NCBI RefSeq assembly: GCF_009176725.1
Contig: NZ_AP020337.1
Coordinates: 3,162,001 to 3,226,000 of the forward strand
DNA from: Pseudomonas sp. KUIN-1
GTDB taxonomy: Bacteria > Pseudomonadota > Gammaproteobacteria > Pseudomonadales > Pseudomonadaceae
Direction of reading: 5' to 3'
DNA: 64,000 nt
Part shown: in pieces, positions 26,824 to 36,204 of the stretch
How positions within the stretch are numbered: the first letter of the stretch is position 1
Layout of the letters: every line of letters starts with the position of its first letter
Made by a program: the position numbers and the translations under genes
Notes under the pieces: generated by a model
The model's database searches: none
The model's input: the letters and a program-made list of their open reading frames with translations, nothing else
What the model was told of the DNA's origin: nothing

Positions 26824-28098
26824 TTGAAAATCATCCGTGTAACCGTGACCCCTATCGCCTTTCGCGACCCGCCACTGCTCAACGCCAGTGGTATTCACGA
26901 ACCTTTCGCCCTGCGCTCGATCATCGAGATAGAAAGCGACAACGGCTACATCGGCCTCGGTGAAAGCTACGGTGATGCCCCGGCACTGGCGATTCAGCAA
27001 CAGGTGCAGACCCAGCTGATCGGGCTCGACCCGTTCAACCTCAATCAGCTGCGCAGCATCGTGCAGGCGACCGTGGCGGCGCATAAGCCTGCCAGCCTGG
27101 CCGGTGCCGAACTGGCGCCGGGCTCACACGCCAGCAAGGCGGTCAGCAATGCTTATTCTGCGTTCGAAGTAGCGTTTCTGGACCTGCAGGCACGTTCCAT
27201 GAACCTGCCACTGGTGGACCTGCTTGGCGGTGCCATTCGTGACCAGATACCCTTCAGCGCCTATCTGTTCTTCAAATATGCGCAGCATGCCGATGCGCCT
27301 TACGCGCCCGACAGCTGGGGTGAAGCGCTCAGCGAAGAGCAGATCGTCGCCCAGGCCCGGCGCATGATCGACGCCTACGGTTTCAAAAGCATCAAGCTCA
27401 AGGCCGGTGCACTGCAGCCGGAACACGAGGTGTCGTGCATCAAGGCGCTGAAAAAAGCCTTCCCCGGTTACCCGCTGCGCATCGACCCCAACGGCAACTG
27501 GTCACTGGAGACCTCGATTCGGATGGCCGAACTGCTGGGCGATGATCTGCAATATTACGAAGACCCGACGCCCGGCCTCGACGGCATGTCCGAATTGCAC
27601 AAACGCACCGGACTGCCGCTGGCGACCAACATGGTGGTGACCGATTTCGACGAGTTCCGCCGCAGCGTGGCACTGGACAGCGTGCAGATCGTGCTCGCCG
27701 ACCACCATTACTGGGGCGGCCTGCGCGACACTCAGGCGCTGGCGAAGATGTGCGACACCTTTGGCCTGGGCGTGTCGATGCACTCCAACTCGCATCTGGG
27801 CATCAGCCTCATGGCCATGGCCCACGTCGCAGCGTCGGTGCCCAATCTGGACTACGCCTGCGACACGCACTACCCGTGGCAGGAACCGGACGAGGAAGTC
27901 ATCAAGGGCGGCAAACTGCCGATTGTCGACGGCTGTGTCAGCATCACCCGCGCACCCGGTCTGGGGCTGGAACTGGACTACGACCAGCTCGGCAAACTCA
28001 ATGATCAGTACCACAGCTGTGGCATCCGGCAGCGCGATGATGTGAAGCAGATGCAGAAGTACAATCCGGACTGGAAGGCGGTCAAACCGAGGTATTGA
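26824..28098 (+). CDS. gudD: Glucarate dehydratase-like enolase-superfamily enzyme
   Basis: A 424-residue enolase-superfamily enzyme. Catalytic features of the glucarate dehydratase branch are visible: K-x-K in FKSIKLKAG, metal ligands in RIDPNGNW and YYEDPT, and the general base histidine in MHSNSHLGISLM. It dehydrates D-glucarate to 5-keto-4-deoxyglucarate. The start is a TTG with GGGAG 8 bp upstream and no earlier ATG, typical of GudD-like genes following a transporter. The C-terminus RDDVKQMQKYNPDW matches the family. Closely related enzymes may instead act on other acid sugars. Confidence 0.85.
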   Translation: MKIIRVTVTPIAFRDPPLLNASGIHEPFALRSIIEIESDNGYIGLGESYGDAPALAIQQQVQTQLIGLDPFNLNQLRSIVQATVAAHKPASLAGAELAPGSHASKAVSNAYSAFEVAFLDLQARSMNLPLVDLLGGAIRDQIPFSAYLFFKYAQHADAPYAPDSWGEALSEEQIVAQARRMIDAYGFKSIKLKAGALQPEHEVSCIKALKKAFPGYPLRIDPNGNWSLETSIRMAELLGDDLQYYEDPTPGLDGMSELHKRTGLPLATNMVVTDFDEFRRSVALDSVQIVLADHHYWGGLRDTQALAKMCDTFGLGVSMHSNSHLGISLMAMAHVAASVPNLDYACDTHYPWQEPDEEVIKGGKLPIVDGCVSITRAPGLGLELDYDQLGKLNDQYHSCGIRQRDDVKQMQKYNPDWKAVKPRY

Positions 28099-28114
28099 AG
28101 CCGCCCGGCTCGGC

Positions 28115-29779
28115 TTAATCGGCCTGCTGAACAGGCGCGGGCCTCTGGTAGACACCCGGTGGATCCTGCCGGGTGCGGCCACGGATCAAGGCTTCGGGGT
28201 TGCGGCTCAGGTAATCGGTGAGGACCCGTACCGAGCGGGCCATGCGCTGAACCTCATCCATTGTCCGGTCGATCTGTTGACGCACAGGCGAGTCCTCGTC
28301 GAGCGCTGCGCCGGCGACGTCCATCGTGCTTCGGGATTGCTCCAGAACGCCGTGCAGCTCAGGCATCACCTGCGCGTTGAAAAGCCTGAACGTTTTCTGC
28401 ACCTCGTCAAGGCTGCCATTCAGGTTGCCGGCGATCTCCTGCACCGGCACTTTGCCGACCTTGTCGATGATCTGCTGTACCTGCTCCTGCATCTTTTCAA
28501 GCTCCCCCGGCACGGTCGGGATTATCAGCGGCTGCGCACTGACATCGAACGGTACCGGCGCAGCGTCAGCGATAAAACCCAGGGAAATATACAGCTGTCC
28601 GGTCAGCAGACTCTCGCTGCGAGGCTGCGCACGCAGGCCTCGCTTGACGAAGTCGGCTATCAACTGTGCCGTACGTGCATCGTCGGTAACGCCCAATGTC
28701 TTTACGATTTTTTCATTGGCCATACCCAGGCGATCCGGGTAAATCACCGCCCCGACAATACTGGTGAACGACTGGCTGGCCGCGTCGTAGTCCAGGTCTA
28801 CCGAGACGACTCGCCCCAGTGTTATACCCATGAACTCGACCGGTGAATTGACCTCAAGACCACGCAGCGACTGACTGAAGATCATGCGGATGTAACCCGG
28901 CTCGCCGTCGGGCGGCGACAGCGCCTTCTGCTGATCGTCGAACAGCGTAAAGCGTGCATGCTCTGCAGCCCTGGGTGCCTTCGTGCTGTAATCCGGCTCG
29001 ACGAAGGCCACCCCTCCCGCCAGTATCGTCGAGACTGATTCAGTCTTTATTTTCAGACCATCGGCGTCCACCGTCATGCCAATGCCGCTGGCATTCCAGA
29101 AGCGCGTATCGGTGGTCACAAACCTGTCGTTGGGCGCATTGATGAAAACTTCCGCATCCACGCCCTTGCCGTCATCGGATAAATGAAAGGCCGCTATCTG
29201 TCCGACTTGAATACGTCGGTAGTACACAGGAGACCCCACCTCCAGTGAGCCCAGGTCCCCGGCGTGCAGGGTAAAACGTGTGCCTTTTATGCCGTAGGTA
29301 ATGGGTGGCGGAGTTTCCTGACCGACAAAGTGTTTTTTCGTACGCCCGGACGTGCCGCTGTCCGCCGCGATAAATGGCCCGGAAAGCAAGGTATCCACGC
29401 CCGACACACCGGTGGCGCCTATACGCGGGCGCATCACCCAGAACAGGGAATCCTCGGCAGTGAACGCACGGGCGTCGGCATCGAGATCCACCGTCGCCAC
29501 CACGCCTGTGCGGTCTTTGTTCAAGACCACAGCCGATACCTCGCCGATCACGACATTCCTGACCTTGACCCTCGTCTTTTGAGCTTCAAGCCCCTCGGCG
29601 CTCTGGAAGGTGATGAAGATTCTCGGGCCTTTGGAGAGTGTGCTGCCGATCAGCAGCGACAGGCCTATCAAGGCAGCAAGCAGCGGAACCAGCCAAGCCG
29701 GGGATACGCCGAAACGTCTGTTTCGGGAGAGTGAAGCGCCGACTGCCGATGCAGAAACCGAACCTGAGCGATCAGACAT
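28115..29779 (-). CDS. pqiB: PqiB-like MCE-domain intermembrane transport protein
   Basis: About 554 residues from an ATG at 29779 with GAGGA just upstream. One N-terminal membrane helix (residues about 25-45) anchors the protein; three MCE domains follow (starting near GPRIFITFQSAEGL, TRFTLHAGDLGSLE and RMIFSQSLRGLEVN), then a long C-terminal helical region forming the periplasmic needle. PqiB moves lipids between the membranes and is normally encoded with PqiA and PqiC. Neither is next to it here, so it is an orphan copy or works with subunits encoded elsewhere. Confidence 0.85.
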   Translation of the reverse strand: MSDRSGSVSASAVGASLSRNRRFGVSPAWLVPLLAALIGLSLLIGSTLSKGPRIFITFQSAEGLEAQKTRVKVRNVVIGEVSAVVLNKDRTGVVATVDLDADARAFTAEDSLFWVMRPRIGATGVSGVDTLLSGPFIAADSGTSGRTKKHFVGQETPPPITYGIKGTRFTLHAGDLGSLEVGSPVYYRRIQVGQIAAFHLSDDGKGVDAEVFINAPNDRFVTTDTRFWNASGIGMTVDADGLKIKTESVSTILAGGVAFVEPDYSTKAPRAAEHARFTLFDDQQKALSPPDGEPGYIRMIFSQSLRGLEVNSPVEFMGITLGRVVSVDLDYDAASQSFTSIVGAVIYPDRLGMANEKIVKTLGVTDDARTAQLIADFVKRGLRAQPRSESLLTGQLYISLGFIADAAPVPFDVSAQPLIIPTVPGELEKMQEQVQQIIDKVGKVPVQEIAGNLNGSLDEVQKTFRLFNAQVMPELHGVLEQSRSTMDVAGAALDEDSPVRQQIDRTMDEVQRMARSVRVLTDYLSRNPEALIRGRTRQDPPGVYQRPAPVQQAD

Positions 29780-29932
29780 TTTGTCCTCTGAGACGCCCAC
29801 AAGGGGTCATGCCGACGATTGATACTGTCGGTAGAACTCTGAACCTCGGCTGTTAATAAACCATCAAGGAAATATCAAGATCTGATCAAGACGCGATGGT
29901 GCCGTTGCGGCGGGAATCCATCGTGTGGTCTT

Positions 29933-29964
29933 GCATGAAGCCGACCTTTTGCTCGGCTTCATGC
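29933..29964 (-). terminator. Hairpin after the ABC substrate-binding gene
   Basis: A perfect 12-bp inverted repeat (GCATGAAGCCGA/TCGGCTTCATGC) with an 8-base loop, starting 7 bp past the stop of the substrate-binding protein. The T run after it is poor, so termination may be partial. Confidence 0.65.
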
Positions 29965-29970
29965 CGTTGA

Positions 29971-30804
29971 TCAGGGCAACGGGTCGAACTTCAATTCGCT
30001 GAGGCTTTGTACCTTGTCTTCGCGAACCATCTTGTATTCGGTGTTCGGGCCGATCCAGTGCGCCCAGATTGCGTCGATTTCGCCTGCGGCTTCCATTTCG
30101 CGCAGTGATTCGTTGACCTTCGCCAGAAAGGCCGGTTCGCCCTGGCGCATGCCGGCACCAATGGGCTCAAGCGCCATCGGTTCCTTGGCGATTGCCAATT
30201 CCACGCCGCCGGCCTTGGCCTGCCCTACCAGCTTGATCGCAGTCATGGTGTTGGTCACCAGGCCCACCACCTTGTTCTGTTGCAGCGCCATGTAGGCAGA
30301 GCCGGTGTCCTGAAAGGTCACTGGCGTTGCGTCAGCCAGGCGGATCGACTGCTCGGACGTAGAGCCTTTAGTCGAACTGATGCGTTTGCCCTTGAAGAAC
30401 GATTTCGGTTGATCGGCATTCGCGGCACGGACTACCAGTGTTTCCTTGGCGATGTAGTAAGGGTCGCTGAACTGAATCTGCTCGGCACGGCTCTTGGTGT
30501 AGGCAAGGTTGGCGAAAATCACGTCCACGCGGCCCATTTTGACTTCCGGGATACGTGCTTCGACCGACAGCGGCTTGAGTTCCAGCTCCACGCCCATGTG
30601 TTTGGCCAGGGCTTTGCACAGGTCGACGTCCATGCCCACCAGTTCGCGGGTTTCAGGGTCTGGTGCCGAGAACGGCGGAACGTCGGCATACACGCCACAG
30701 CTCAGGCTTTTCTTGCTCATCACATCGCTGAGCTGATCGGCATGGACCACCGAAACAGCCAACGGCGACAACGCCAGTGCAGCCAGTACAGACTTGATAC
30801 GCAT
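29971..30804 (-). CDS. ABC transporter substrate-binding protein, polar amino acid type
   Basis: A 277-residue periplasmic binding protein with a signal peptide (residues 1 to about 22, ending VVHA). The SBP family 3 pattern is clear: CGVYADVPPFSAPDPETRE near the mature start, GMDVDLCKALAKHMGV, and DVIFANLAYTKSRAEQI. This type binds amino acids or small nitrogenous compounds. It is last in the set after two permeases and an ATPase, all on this strand. The ligand cannot be read from sequence, but a NAC-type site upstream of the unit suggests a nitrogen source. Confidence 0.92.
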   Translation of the reverse strand: MRIKSVLAALALSPLAVSVVHADQLSDVMSKKSLSCGVYADVPPFSAPDPETRELVGMDVDLCKALAKHMGVELELKPLSVEARIPEVKMGRVDVIFANLAYTKSRAEQIQFSDPYYIAKETLVVRAANADQPKSFFKGKRISSTKGSTSEQSIRLADATPVTFQDTGSAYMALQQNKVVGLVTNTMTAIKLVGQAKAGGVELAIAKEPMALEPIGAGMRQGEPAFLAKVNESLREMEAAGEIDAIWAHWIGPNTEYKMVREDKVQSLSELKFDPLP

Positions 30805-30856
30805 GGTGAGACTCCTGGAAATGAATTGGGTGATTCGCTGAAATCAGTGCCTGCGC

Positions 30857-31594
30857 TCAATGGCTGCGCAGGTCGGCAATGAAGCGCTGGGCACGCGGAT
30901 GGCTCGGTTGCTGAAAGAACACCTCAGGGCTGGATTTTTCGAGGATCTGCCCCGCGTCCATGAACCAGATGGTGTCGGCCACTTCCCGGGCAAAATTCAT
31001 CTCGTGGGTGACGCACATCATGGTCATGCCCTCCTTGGCCAGGCCTTTCATGACACTGAGCACCTCGCCGACCATTTCCGGGTCGAGTGCGCTGGTGGGC
31101 TCGTCAAACAGCATGACGGGCGGCTCCATGGCCAGCGCGCGGGCAATCGCCACACGCTGCTGCTGGCCACCGGACAACTGTGCAGGGTAGGCACCGGCCT
31201 TGTGTGCCAGCCCTACCCGATCCAGCAACTCCATGGCGCGGGCGCGCGCTTCGCTGCTCTTCAGGCCGCGGACCTTGGTCGGGGTCAGGATGATGTTGTC
31301 GAGCACCGACAGATGCGGAAACAGATTGAAGCTCTGGAACACAAACCCCACGCGGCTGCGCAGCCGGTTGACGTTGGCGTCGGTGCCATTGACGTCACGG
31401 CCATCAAACAGGATCTGGCCTTGCTGCACGTCCTCAAGACGATTGACGGTGCGGATCAGCGTCGACTTGCCCGAGCCTGAAGGCCCGCACAGCACCACCA
31501 CTTCGCCGCGCTGCACTTCGGCGGTGATATCGGTCAGGGCCTGGTACTCGCCATACCATTTGTTGATCCTGGAAAACATGATCATCGGATGCAT
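30857..31594 (-). CDS. ABC transporter ATPase, polar amino acid type
   Basis: A 245-residue ATPase with Walker [10 protein letters not shown] (residues about 37-45), the signature LSGGQQQR, Walker [15 protein letters not shown] and the H-loop [10 protein letters not shown]. Length and the [20 protein letters not shown] start are typical of GlnQ/HisP-type proteins. It has TGAGGG 7 bp before the start and follows the second permease gene by 10 bp. It powers import by the two permeases. Confidence 0.94.
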   Translation of the reverse strand: MHPMIMFSRINKWYGEYQALTDITAEVQRGEVVVLCGPSGSGKSTLIRTVNRLEDVQQGQILFDGRDVNGTDANVNRLRSRVGFVFQSFNLFPHLSVLDNIILTPTKVRGLKSSEARARAMELLDRVGLAHKAGAYPAQLSGGQQQRVAIARALAMEPPVMLFDEPTSALDPEMVGEVLSVMKGLAKEGMTMMCVTHEMNFAREVADTIWFMDAGQILEKSSPEVFFQQPSHPRAQRFIADLRSH

Positions 31595-31604
31595 TGGGCA
31601 ACCC

Positions 31605-32345
31605 TCAGTTATCGGTAGTCAAAGGCCGGGCAACGGGCACAGGCGATACATCGCCTTCGCGTTTGCGGGCAATACGCTGCTCCACCACGGCGGCGAGACG
31701 GGTCAGGCCGTAGCACAGCACGTAGTAAGTGATCGCCAGGATGAAGAACACCTGAAACGGCTTGGTCAGCAGCTGGTTATTGATCTGATTGGCGGCGAAG
31801 GTTACTTCCTGGACGTTGATCACGTAGCCCAGCGACGTTTCCTTGATGATCGAAATGAACTGGCTGATCAGGCTCGGCAACGCGTTGTACAGCGCCTGCG
31901 GCAGGATCACCCAGACCGTGGTGCGCAGGTAGCCCATGCCCAGTGCGCGGGAAGCTTCGTACTGACCGGTGGGCAGCGCCTGGATGGCGCCGCGGATGAT
32001 TTCGCACAGATAGGCGCTCTGATAGACCACCAGCGTGCAGAGCATGGTGGTGAAGCCGGTGATGTTATGGCCGATCAGCAAAGGAACCAGAAAGTAGGTC
32101 CAGAAAATCACCATCAGCAGCGGAATTCCGCGCATCACATAGACCCAGACCGTCGCCGGGTAGCGCAGCCAGCGCCACGGCGACACGCGCGCCAGCGACA
32201 GCAGCAGGCCCAGCGGAAAGGCCAGCAAGAGGGCCAGCGCGGCCAGCATCAGCGTCGAAATCAGGCCGCCCATCGGGCCATGGGGGTATTGACCGACCAG
32301 CAGCAAGGTCCAGTTATCGCGAACAATCGTGAATACATCGAACAT
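31605..32345 (-). CDS. ABC transporter permease, polar amino acid type
   Basis: A 246-residue inner-membrane permease with about five helices and the ATPase-contacting EAA loop [22 protein letters not shown]. It belongs to the HisM/GltJ-type subgroup. It starts 6 bp after the stop of the other permease gene, so the two are co-transcribed and probably form the heterodimeric channel. The C-terminal tail is short and basic. Confidence 0.93.
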   Translation of the reverse strand: MFDVFTIVRDNWTLLLVGQYPHGPMGGLISTLMLAALALLLAFPLGLLLSLARVSPWRWLRYPATVWVYVMRGIPLLMVIFWTYFLVPLLIGHNITGFTTMLCTLVVYQSAYLCEIIRGAIQALPTGQYEASRALGMGYLRTTVWVILPQALYNALPSLISQFISIIKETSLGYVINVQEVTFAANQINNQLLTKPFQVFFILAITYYVLCYGLTRLAAVVEQRIARKREGDVSPVPVARPLTTDN

Positions 32346-32351
32346 CGCCGC

Positions 32352-33053
32352 CTACCTCGCCATGGCTTTGCTGAACTGCCGGGCCAGCAACGCGCCCAGG
32401 CCCATCAGCATCAAGGAAATGGCCAGGTAGACCACGGTTGCGACCAGATACGCTTCGAAGGTGCGGAAGGTGTAGTTCTCGACCTCGCGGGTGGCATAAG
32501 TCAGTTCCACCACGCCGATGGCCATCACCAGACTGGTGTTCTTGAACAGCAGGACCGTGTGATTGATCAACGACGGCAGGCAGTTGCGAACCCCTTGCGG
32601 CAGGATCACGTAGCGCATCGAACGCACATAGCCCAGGCCCAGGGCGCGCGACGCTTCGACTTGCCCGGCTGGAATCGCGCGTAACCCGCTGCGGATGTCT
32701 TCACTGAAATAAGCCGCCTGGCAAAGCCCCAGCGCGATGACCGAGAACAGGTACTCGGTGCTGTAGTTGGCCAGCCAGATCTGAGTGCTTTCGGACAGCA
32801 AGGTGGGGATACCGAAATACCAGAGCATCAGTTGCACCAGCGTCGGCACATTGCGGTGGTAGGACACATAGGCCGCCACCAGGCGTTCGGCGTACTTGTT
32901 GCCAGTCAGGCGAATCGACACCAGCAGCAGGGCAATCGCCATGGCCAGGCACCAGGCAACCAAGGCCAGTTGCAGGGTCGTTTCTATGCCCTTGACGATC
33001 AGCTCGGCGTACTCGCCCTGCAGGATCGCTGAAAGATCGAATTTACTCGTCAT
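32352..33053 (-). CDS. ABC transporter permease, polar amino acid type
   Basis: A 233-residue permease paralogous to the next gene, with the EAA loop EASRALGLGYVRSMRYVILPQGV and about five hydrophobic helices. The ATG at 33053 has GGGA 6 bp upstream; an alternative ATG six codons earlier is less supported. It is the first transporter gene and lies 117 bp after the stop of the SDR gene, so transcription may come from the SDR promoter, its own, or both. Confidence 0.92.
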   Translation of the reverse strand: MTSKFDLSAILQGEYAELIVKGIETTLQLALVAWCLAMAIALLLVSIRLTGNKYAERLVAAYVSYHRNVPTLVQLMLWYFGIPTLLSESTQIWLANYSTEYLFSVIALGLCQAAYFSEDIRSGLRAIPAGQVEASRALGLGYVRSMRYVILPQGVRNCLPSLINHTVLLFKNTSLVMAIGVVELTYATREVENYTFRTFEAYLVATVVYLAISLMLMGLGALLARQFSKAMAR

Positions 33054-33170
33054 GGTTGTTCCCATAGACATTCAGCCAGGGCAGAAGCAAGGCGCCAGTG
33101 GGTCTGGCGCGGGTATCGCATGGCGGCTGGTGCCGCTCTCGTGATGGGTACAGCGCTTGAAGACGCGGTC

Positions 33171-33923
33171 TCAGCCTTCGTAGTCCTGCGGGCGTGCGGT
33201 CGACAGTCCGCCGGGCACCTGCAACGTCGGGGTGATCTCCATGTGGCCGATGTTGACTGCGATGGGCGCGGCAATCACATAGGCGATCGCATCAGCAATG
33301 TCCTTGGCCACCGGCAGCTCATAGCCCTCGATGAAACGCTTGCGCACTTCCTCGGAGTCGCCATGCACGTGGGCGAAGATATCCGTCGCCACGCGCCCCG
33401 GGCAGATTTCGGTAACCCGCACGCGCTTGCCGAAGGCATCGATACGCAACTGCCGGGACAGCATGCTCACCGCAGCCTTGGTCGCGTGGTACGTCGAGTT
33501 GCCACCGAAGTTGTAGGCCGCAGCGATCGAGCTGATGTTGATTATGTGCCCGCGATCACGCTCGACCATCCCCGGCAACGAAAGCCTGGCGATCTGCAAC
33601 ACAGCGCGCAGGTTCACATCGACCAGCAGATCAATCCCTTCGGCGTCCGCCTTGAGCAGCGAGCCAGGACGGTCGACGCCGGCATTGTTGACCACGACAT
33701 CGAAATGATGGGCCTGGAACAGGGCCGTCAGGCCGGCCAGATCCGTCACGTCGATAGCGTGCGCGATACATCCGGTGCGCTGCGCCAGTGCTGCCAGCTT
33801 GTCGGCACTGCGCGCCAGCGCATGGACCTGCAGACCTTCGGCACACAGCCGCTCGACGACGGCTTCTCCAATGCCTGAAGAAGCGCCGGTGACCAGCGCG
33901 GTTTTGTAATCGGAAAATGGCAT
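33171..33923 (-). CDS. Short-chain dehydrogenase/reductase
   Basis: A 250-residue classical SDR. The cofactor motif is ALVTGASSGIGEAVV. The NNAG is present in VVNNAGVDRPG, and the catalytic Ser-Tyr-Lys are in NISSIAAAYNF and STYHATKAA. The start has AAGGA 9 bp upstream. It is the first gene of the group that continues with the amino-acid-type ABC transporter. A NAC-type site lies about 124 bp upstream. The substrate is unknown; oxidation or reduction of the imported compound is an inference from position. Confidence 0.9.
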   Translation of the reverse strand: MPFSDYKTALVTGASSGIGEAVVERLCAEGLQVHALARSADKLAALAQRTGCIAHAIDVTDLAGLTALFQAHHFDVVVNNAGVDRPGSLLKADAEGIDLLVDVNLRAVLQIARLSLPGMVERDRGHIINISSIAAAYNFGGNSTYHATKAAVSMLSRQLRIDAFGKRVRVTEICPGRVATDIFAHVHGDSEEVRKRFIEGYELPVAKDIADAIAYVIAAPIAVNIGHMEITPTLQVPGGLSTARPQDYEG

Positions 33924-34035
33924 GTCGGGGTTTCCTTGAATAAGCGTCGATCAGCCGCTTGGTTATTAATGCTGATCGCCTTGTACTGGACTTTAACCAG
34001 CGTCATGGGCAGCGACCAAGACACAATGGTTGTGT

Positions 34036-34058
34036 GGCGATAAGCTGCGCTTATGACC
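34036..34058 (-). promoter_or_regulatory. NAC-type site before the SDR/ABC transporter genes
   Basis: Read on the minus strand this is GTCATAAGCGCAGCTTATC, containing ATA-N9-TAT, the NAC consensus. It is nearly palindromic, overlaps the pxpA stop codon, and is centred about 124 bp before the SDR start. Closely matching sites lie at 38811-38831 and 39923-39942 in the same orientation relative to their downstream genes. Confidence 0.65.
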
Positions 34059-34821
34059 CGAGCAGCTGTGAAACCGGGGTGATGACACCGCCCTGCTCTT
34101 CGATGCTCTGGCGAATGCTGCGCGCCAGCTGCACCGCTCCCGGCGTGTCGCCATGCAACAGAATCGACTGGGCGTTGACCGCCACACGCTTGCCACTCAG
34201 GGTCGTGACCGTGCCGTCCTGCAGCAGCTGCGCAACCCTGGCCCGGACCTGCTCCGGGTCCTTGATCACCGCACCGGCAATGCCACGCGGCACCAGCAGA
34301 CAGTTTTCGTCATAAGCGCGGTCAGCCAGAAAGGTCGTCGCCACCCTCAGGTTGCACGCCTCGGCGGCCTGCTCGATGGCGGCGCTGCTGGATGAGCTGA
34401 TGATCAACTGCGGATCAAAAGCTGCGACCGCCCTGACCAAAGGCCCGGCCAGTTCGGCATCGGCTGCGGCCATATTGCCCAGCGCACCGTGAAAACTCAT
34501 GTGCGTGACGCGGTATCCGGCAGCGGCTGCAAGGCCCGCCAGCGCGCCGAGTTGATACACCACAATGGCGCACAACTCCTTGAGTTCGATGTTCATCCTG
34601 CGGCGGCCGAACCCCTGCAGATCAGGAAAACCGATGTGCGCACCGAGATCGATGCCCAGCGCCTTGGCGCGGCGCACCGTGCTGTCCATGATCAGCGGAT
34701 CCCCGGCATGAAAGCCGCAGGCGACGTTGGCCGAGGAGATCAATGGCATCAACGCCTCGTCCTCGCCCATGGTCCAAGGGCCGAAGCCCTCGCCCAGATC
34801 AGCATTCAGATCAATGCGCAT
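34051..34821 (-). CDS. pxpA: 5-oxoprolinase subunit A, LamB/YcsF family (cluster 1)
   Basis: A 256-residue LamB/YcsF protein with the N-terminal DLNADLGEGFGPW and SANVACGFHAGDP metal-site motifs, GAHIGFPDLQGFGRR, and SFHGALGNMAA. In B. subtilis PxpA works with PxpB and PxpC to open 5-oxoproline using ATP. The start at 34821 has GGAGG 9 bp upstream; an ATG two codons earlier is too close to that site. Its first codons overlap the end of the biotinyl-like gene by 11 bp. It is the last gene of the six-gene operon. Confidence 0.9.
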   Translation of the reverse strand: MRIDLNADLGEGFGPWTMGEDEALMPLISSANVACGFHAGDPLIMDSTVRRAKALGIDLGAHIGFPDLQGFGRRRMNIELKELCAIVVYQLGALAGLAAAAGYRVTHMSFHGALGNMAAADAELAGPLVRAVAAFDPQLIISSSSSAAIEQAAEACNLRVATTFLADRAYDENCLLVPRGIAGAVIKDPEQVRARVAQLLQDGTVTTLSGKRVAVNAQSILLHGDTPGAVQLARSIRQSIEEQGGVITPVSQLLGS

Positions 34822-35233
34822 GGTCATGTTCCTCCAGTTCAATCAGCGGCTGTCCATAACCAACGCGTTCGTTCTCGTCAGCCAGGAAGCGCAGTACGCG
34901 CCCTGCCTGGTTACTGCGCACCGGCAGATACAGCAGACCGATACGCAACAGCCCAAGCAACTGCCCTGCAGCCACTGCATCGCCGGGTTTCACGTAGCTG
35001 TCGCGTTCATCGGGATGACTCGAGACAAATACGCCGGGGTTATCGGCACTCACCACATGCGCAGTCAGCGCCGACTGTTCAGCGGCAACAGGTGGCGCAG
35101 AAGGCGCAGCACAGGCCTGCACAGGCTCGCCACGGCGGATCAACAGCTCGAACCCCGGGCGTTTCAGTTCCAGTACAGTAAGCCCGGCGTCCCGAATCCA
35201 TGCTGCCAGCTGGCGAATCTCTTTGATGTTCAT
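34811..35233 (-). CDS. Biotinyl-domain protein lacking the biotin lysine
   Basis: A 140-residue protein built like a biotin carboxyl carrier: an N-terminal helix and hairpin (KEIRQLAAWIRDAGLTVLEL), a variable linker, and a C-terminal biotinyl/lipoyl fold (VKPGDAVAAGQLLGLLRIG, then NQAGRVLRFLADENERV). Where the true carrier in the same operon reads [10 protein letters not shown], this one reads LRIGLLYLPV, so Leu100 stands in the lysine position and biotin cannot be attached there. The first base of its ATG is the last base of the pxpC TGA, and its end overlaps pxpA, so it is firmly in the operon. It may be a structural or regulatory subunit. Confidence 0.85.
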   Translation of the reverse strand: MNIKEIRQLAAWIRDAGLTVLELKRPGFELLIRRGEPVQACAAPSAPPVAAEQSALTAHVVSADNPGVFVSSHPDERDSYVKPGDAVAAGQLLGLLRIGLLYLPVRSNQAGRVLRFLADENERVGYGQPLIELEEHDHAH

Positions 35234-36204
35234 CAGCGATGTCCTTGCAGGCTGCGCAGCGCGAGCATGCGCCGGGCGTCTTCGATGAAAGCGTGATTGG
35301 TGGCCAGCGCCTCGACCGCCTCGTCGTAACTGCACTGCACAAAACGCACCTTGCTGCCGATCGGTGCCTGACCAAGGCGCCACAGATCGGCTTCAATGAC
35401 CGTGGCAAACTTGGGATAACCGCCACTGGGCTGGGCATCACGCATCTGCACGATCGGCTGCCCGCCGTGGGGCACCTGAATCACACCGGGCACGATGCCG
35501 TGAGAGCGGATTTCCAGCGCCTCGCGCGCAAGCAAGGGCGTGCCCTCCATGCGGTAACCATAACGGTTGCTCTGCGTGGTGATTTTCCATTCGCCGGCAA
35601 AAAACGTTGCTTGCGCCTCGGCACTGAAACAGTCGAACTCGGCAGCCGGCAGCACCCGGATGGCGGGCAACCCGTCGAGCAGCAACGGCAAGGCCGCCAC
35701 GGACGATTGCACACCGAAATCACTGGCGCGCGGCTCATTGGCAACGCCTGCAGAAATCACATCGCCCTGCTGCAACGCACGGCCCTGCCAGCCCCCAAAA
35801 GCCCCACGCAATTGCGTGCTGCGCGAGCCCAGTACCACCGGCACATCGACGCCACCGGCCAGACACAGGTACACGCGGCTGCCCATTGTCGGGTAATTGA
35901 GCCGCAACACCTGATTCTTGCGTGCCTGAGCGACCCAGTTACCCGGCAGCCGCTGACCATCGAGCGACGCACCGCAGGCGGCCCCGGTGATCGCGAAGGT
36001 GCAGTCATCGACAAACCGCACTTCAAACGGGAACAGCGGAATTTCAATACCTGCCGCGTCTTCATCGTTGCCCAGCAACAGGTTGCCGAGCCGCAGTGAC
36101 AGCGTGTCCATTGCGCCGGACGTGCCGACGCCGTAACCCAGGCTGCCGTGTCGCCCAAGATCCTGAACGGTCGCCAGTGCGGTAGCGCTGATAACTTCGA
36201 TCAT
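35233..36204 (-). CDS. pxpC: 5-oxoprolinase subunit C, AHS2/KipA family (cluster 1)
   Basis: A 323-residue protein of the biotin-dependent carboxyltransferase/AHS2 family, with the start VQDLGRHGSLGYGVGTSGAMD, ITGAACGASLDG, YLCLAGGVDVPVVLGSRST and the late HGIVPGVIQVPHGGQPIVQMRDAQPSGGYP stretch characteristic of KipA/PxpC. AHS2 is also the carboxyltransferase half of urea carboxylase. It starts inside the pxpB stop (ATGA). With AccC and AccB in the same operon it may form a split carboxylase. Confidence 0.92.
   Translation of the reverse strand: MIEVISATALATVQDLGRHGSLGYGVGTSGAMDTLSLRLGNLLLGNDEDAAGIEIPLFPFEVRFVDDCTFAITGAACGASLDGQRLPGNWVAQARKNQVLRLNYPTMGSRVYLCLAGGVDVPVVLGSRSTQLRGAFGGWQGRALQQGDVISAGVANEPRASDFGVQSSVAALPLLLDGLPAIRVLPAAEFDCFSAEAQATFFAGEWKITTQSNRYGYRMEGTPLLAREALEIRSHGIVPGVIQVPHGGQPIVQMRDAQPSGGYPKFATVIEADLWRLGQAPIGSKVRFVQCSYDEAVEALATNHAFIEDARRMLALRSLQGHR

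Noticed and set aside
26041..27084. A 347-codon minus-strand frame
   Set aside because: Overlaps the MFS transporter and glucarate dehydratase, both with clear family motifs.
31200..32684. A 494-codon plus-strand frame
   Set aside because: Antisense to the ABC transporter genes, low-complexity Arg/Gln/His composition and no ribosome-binding site.
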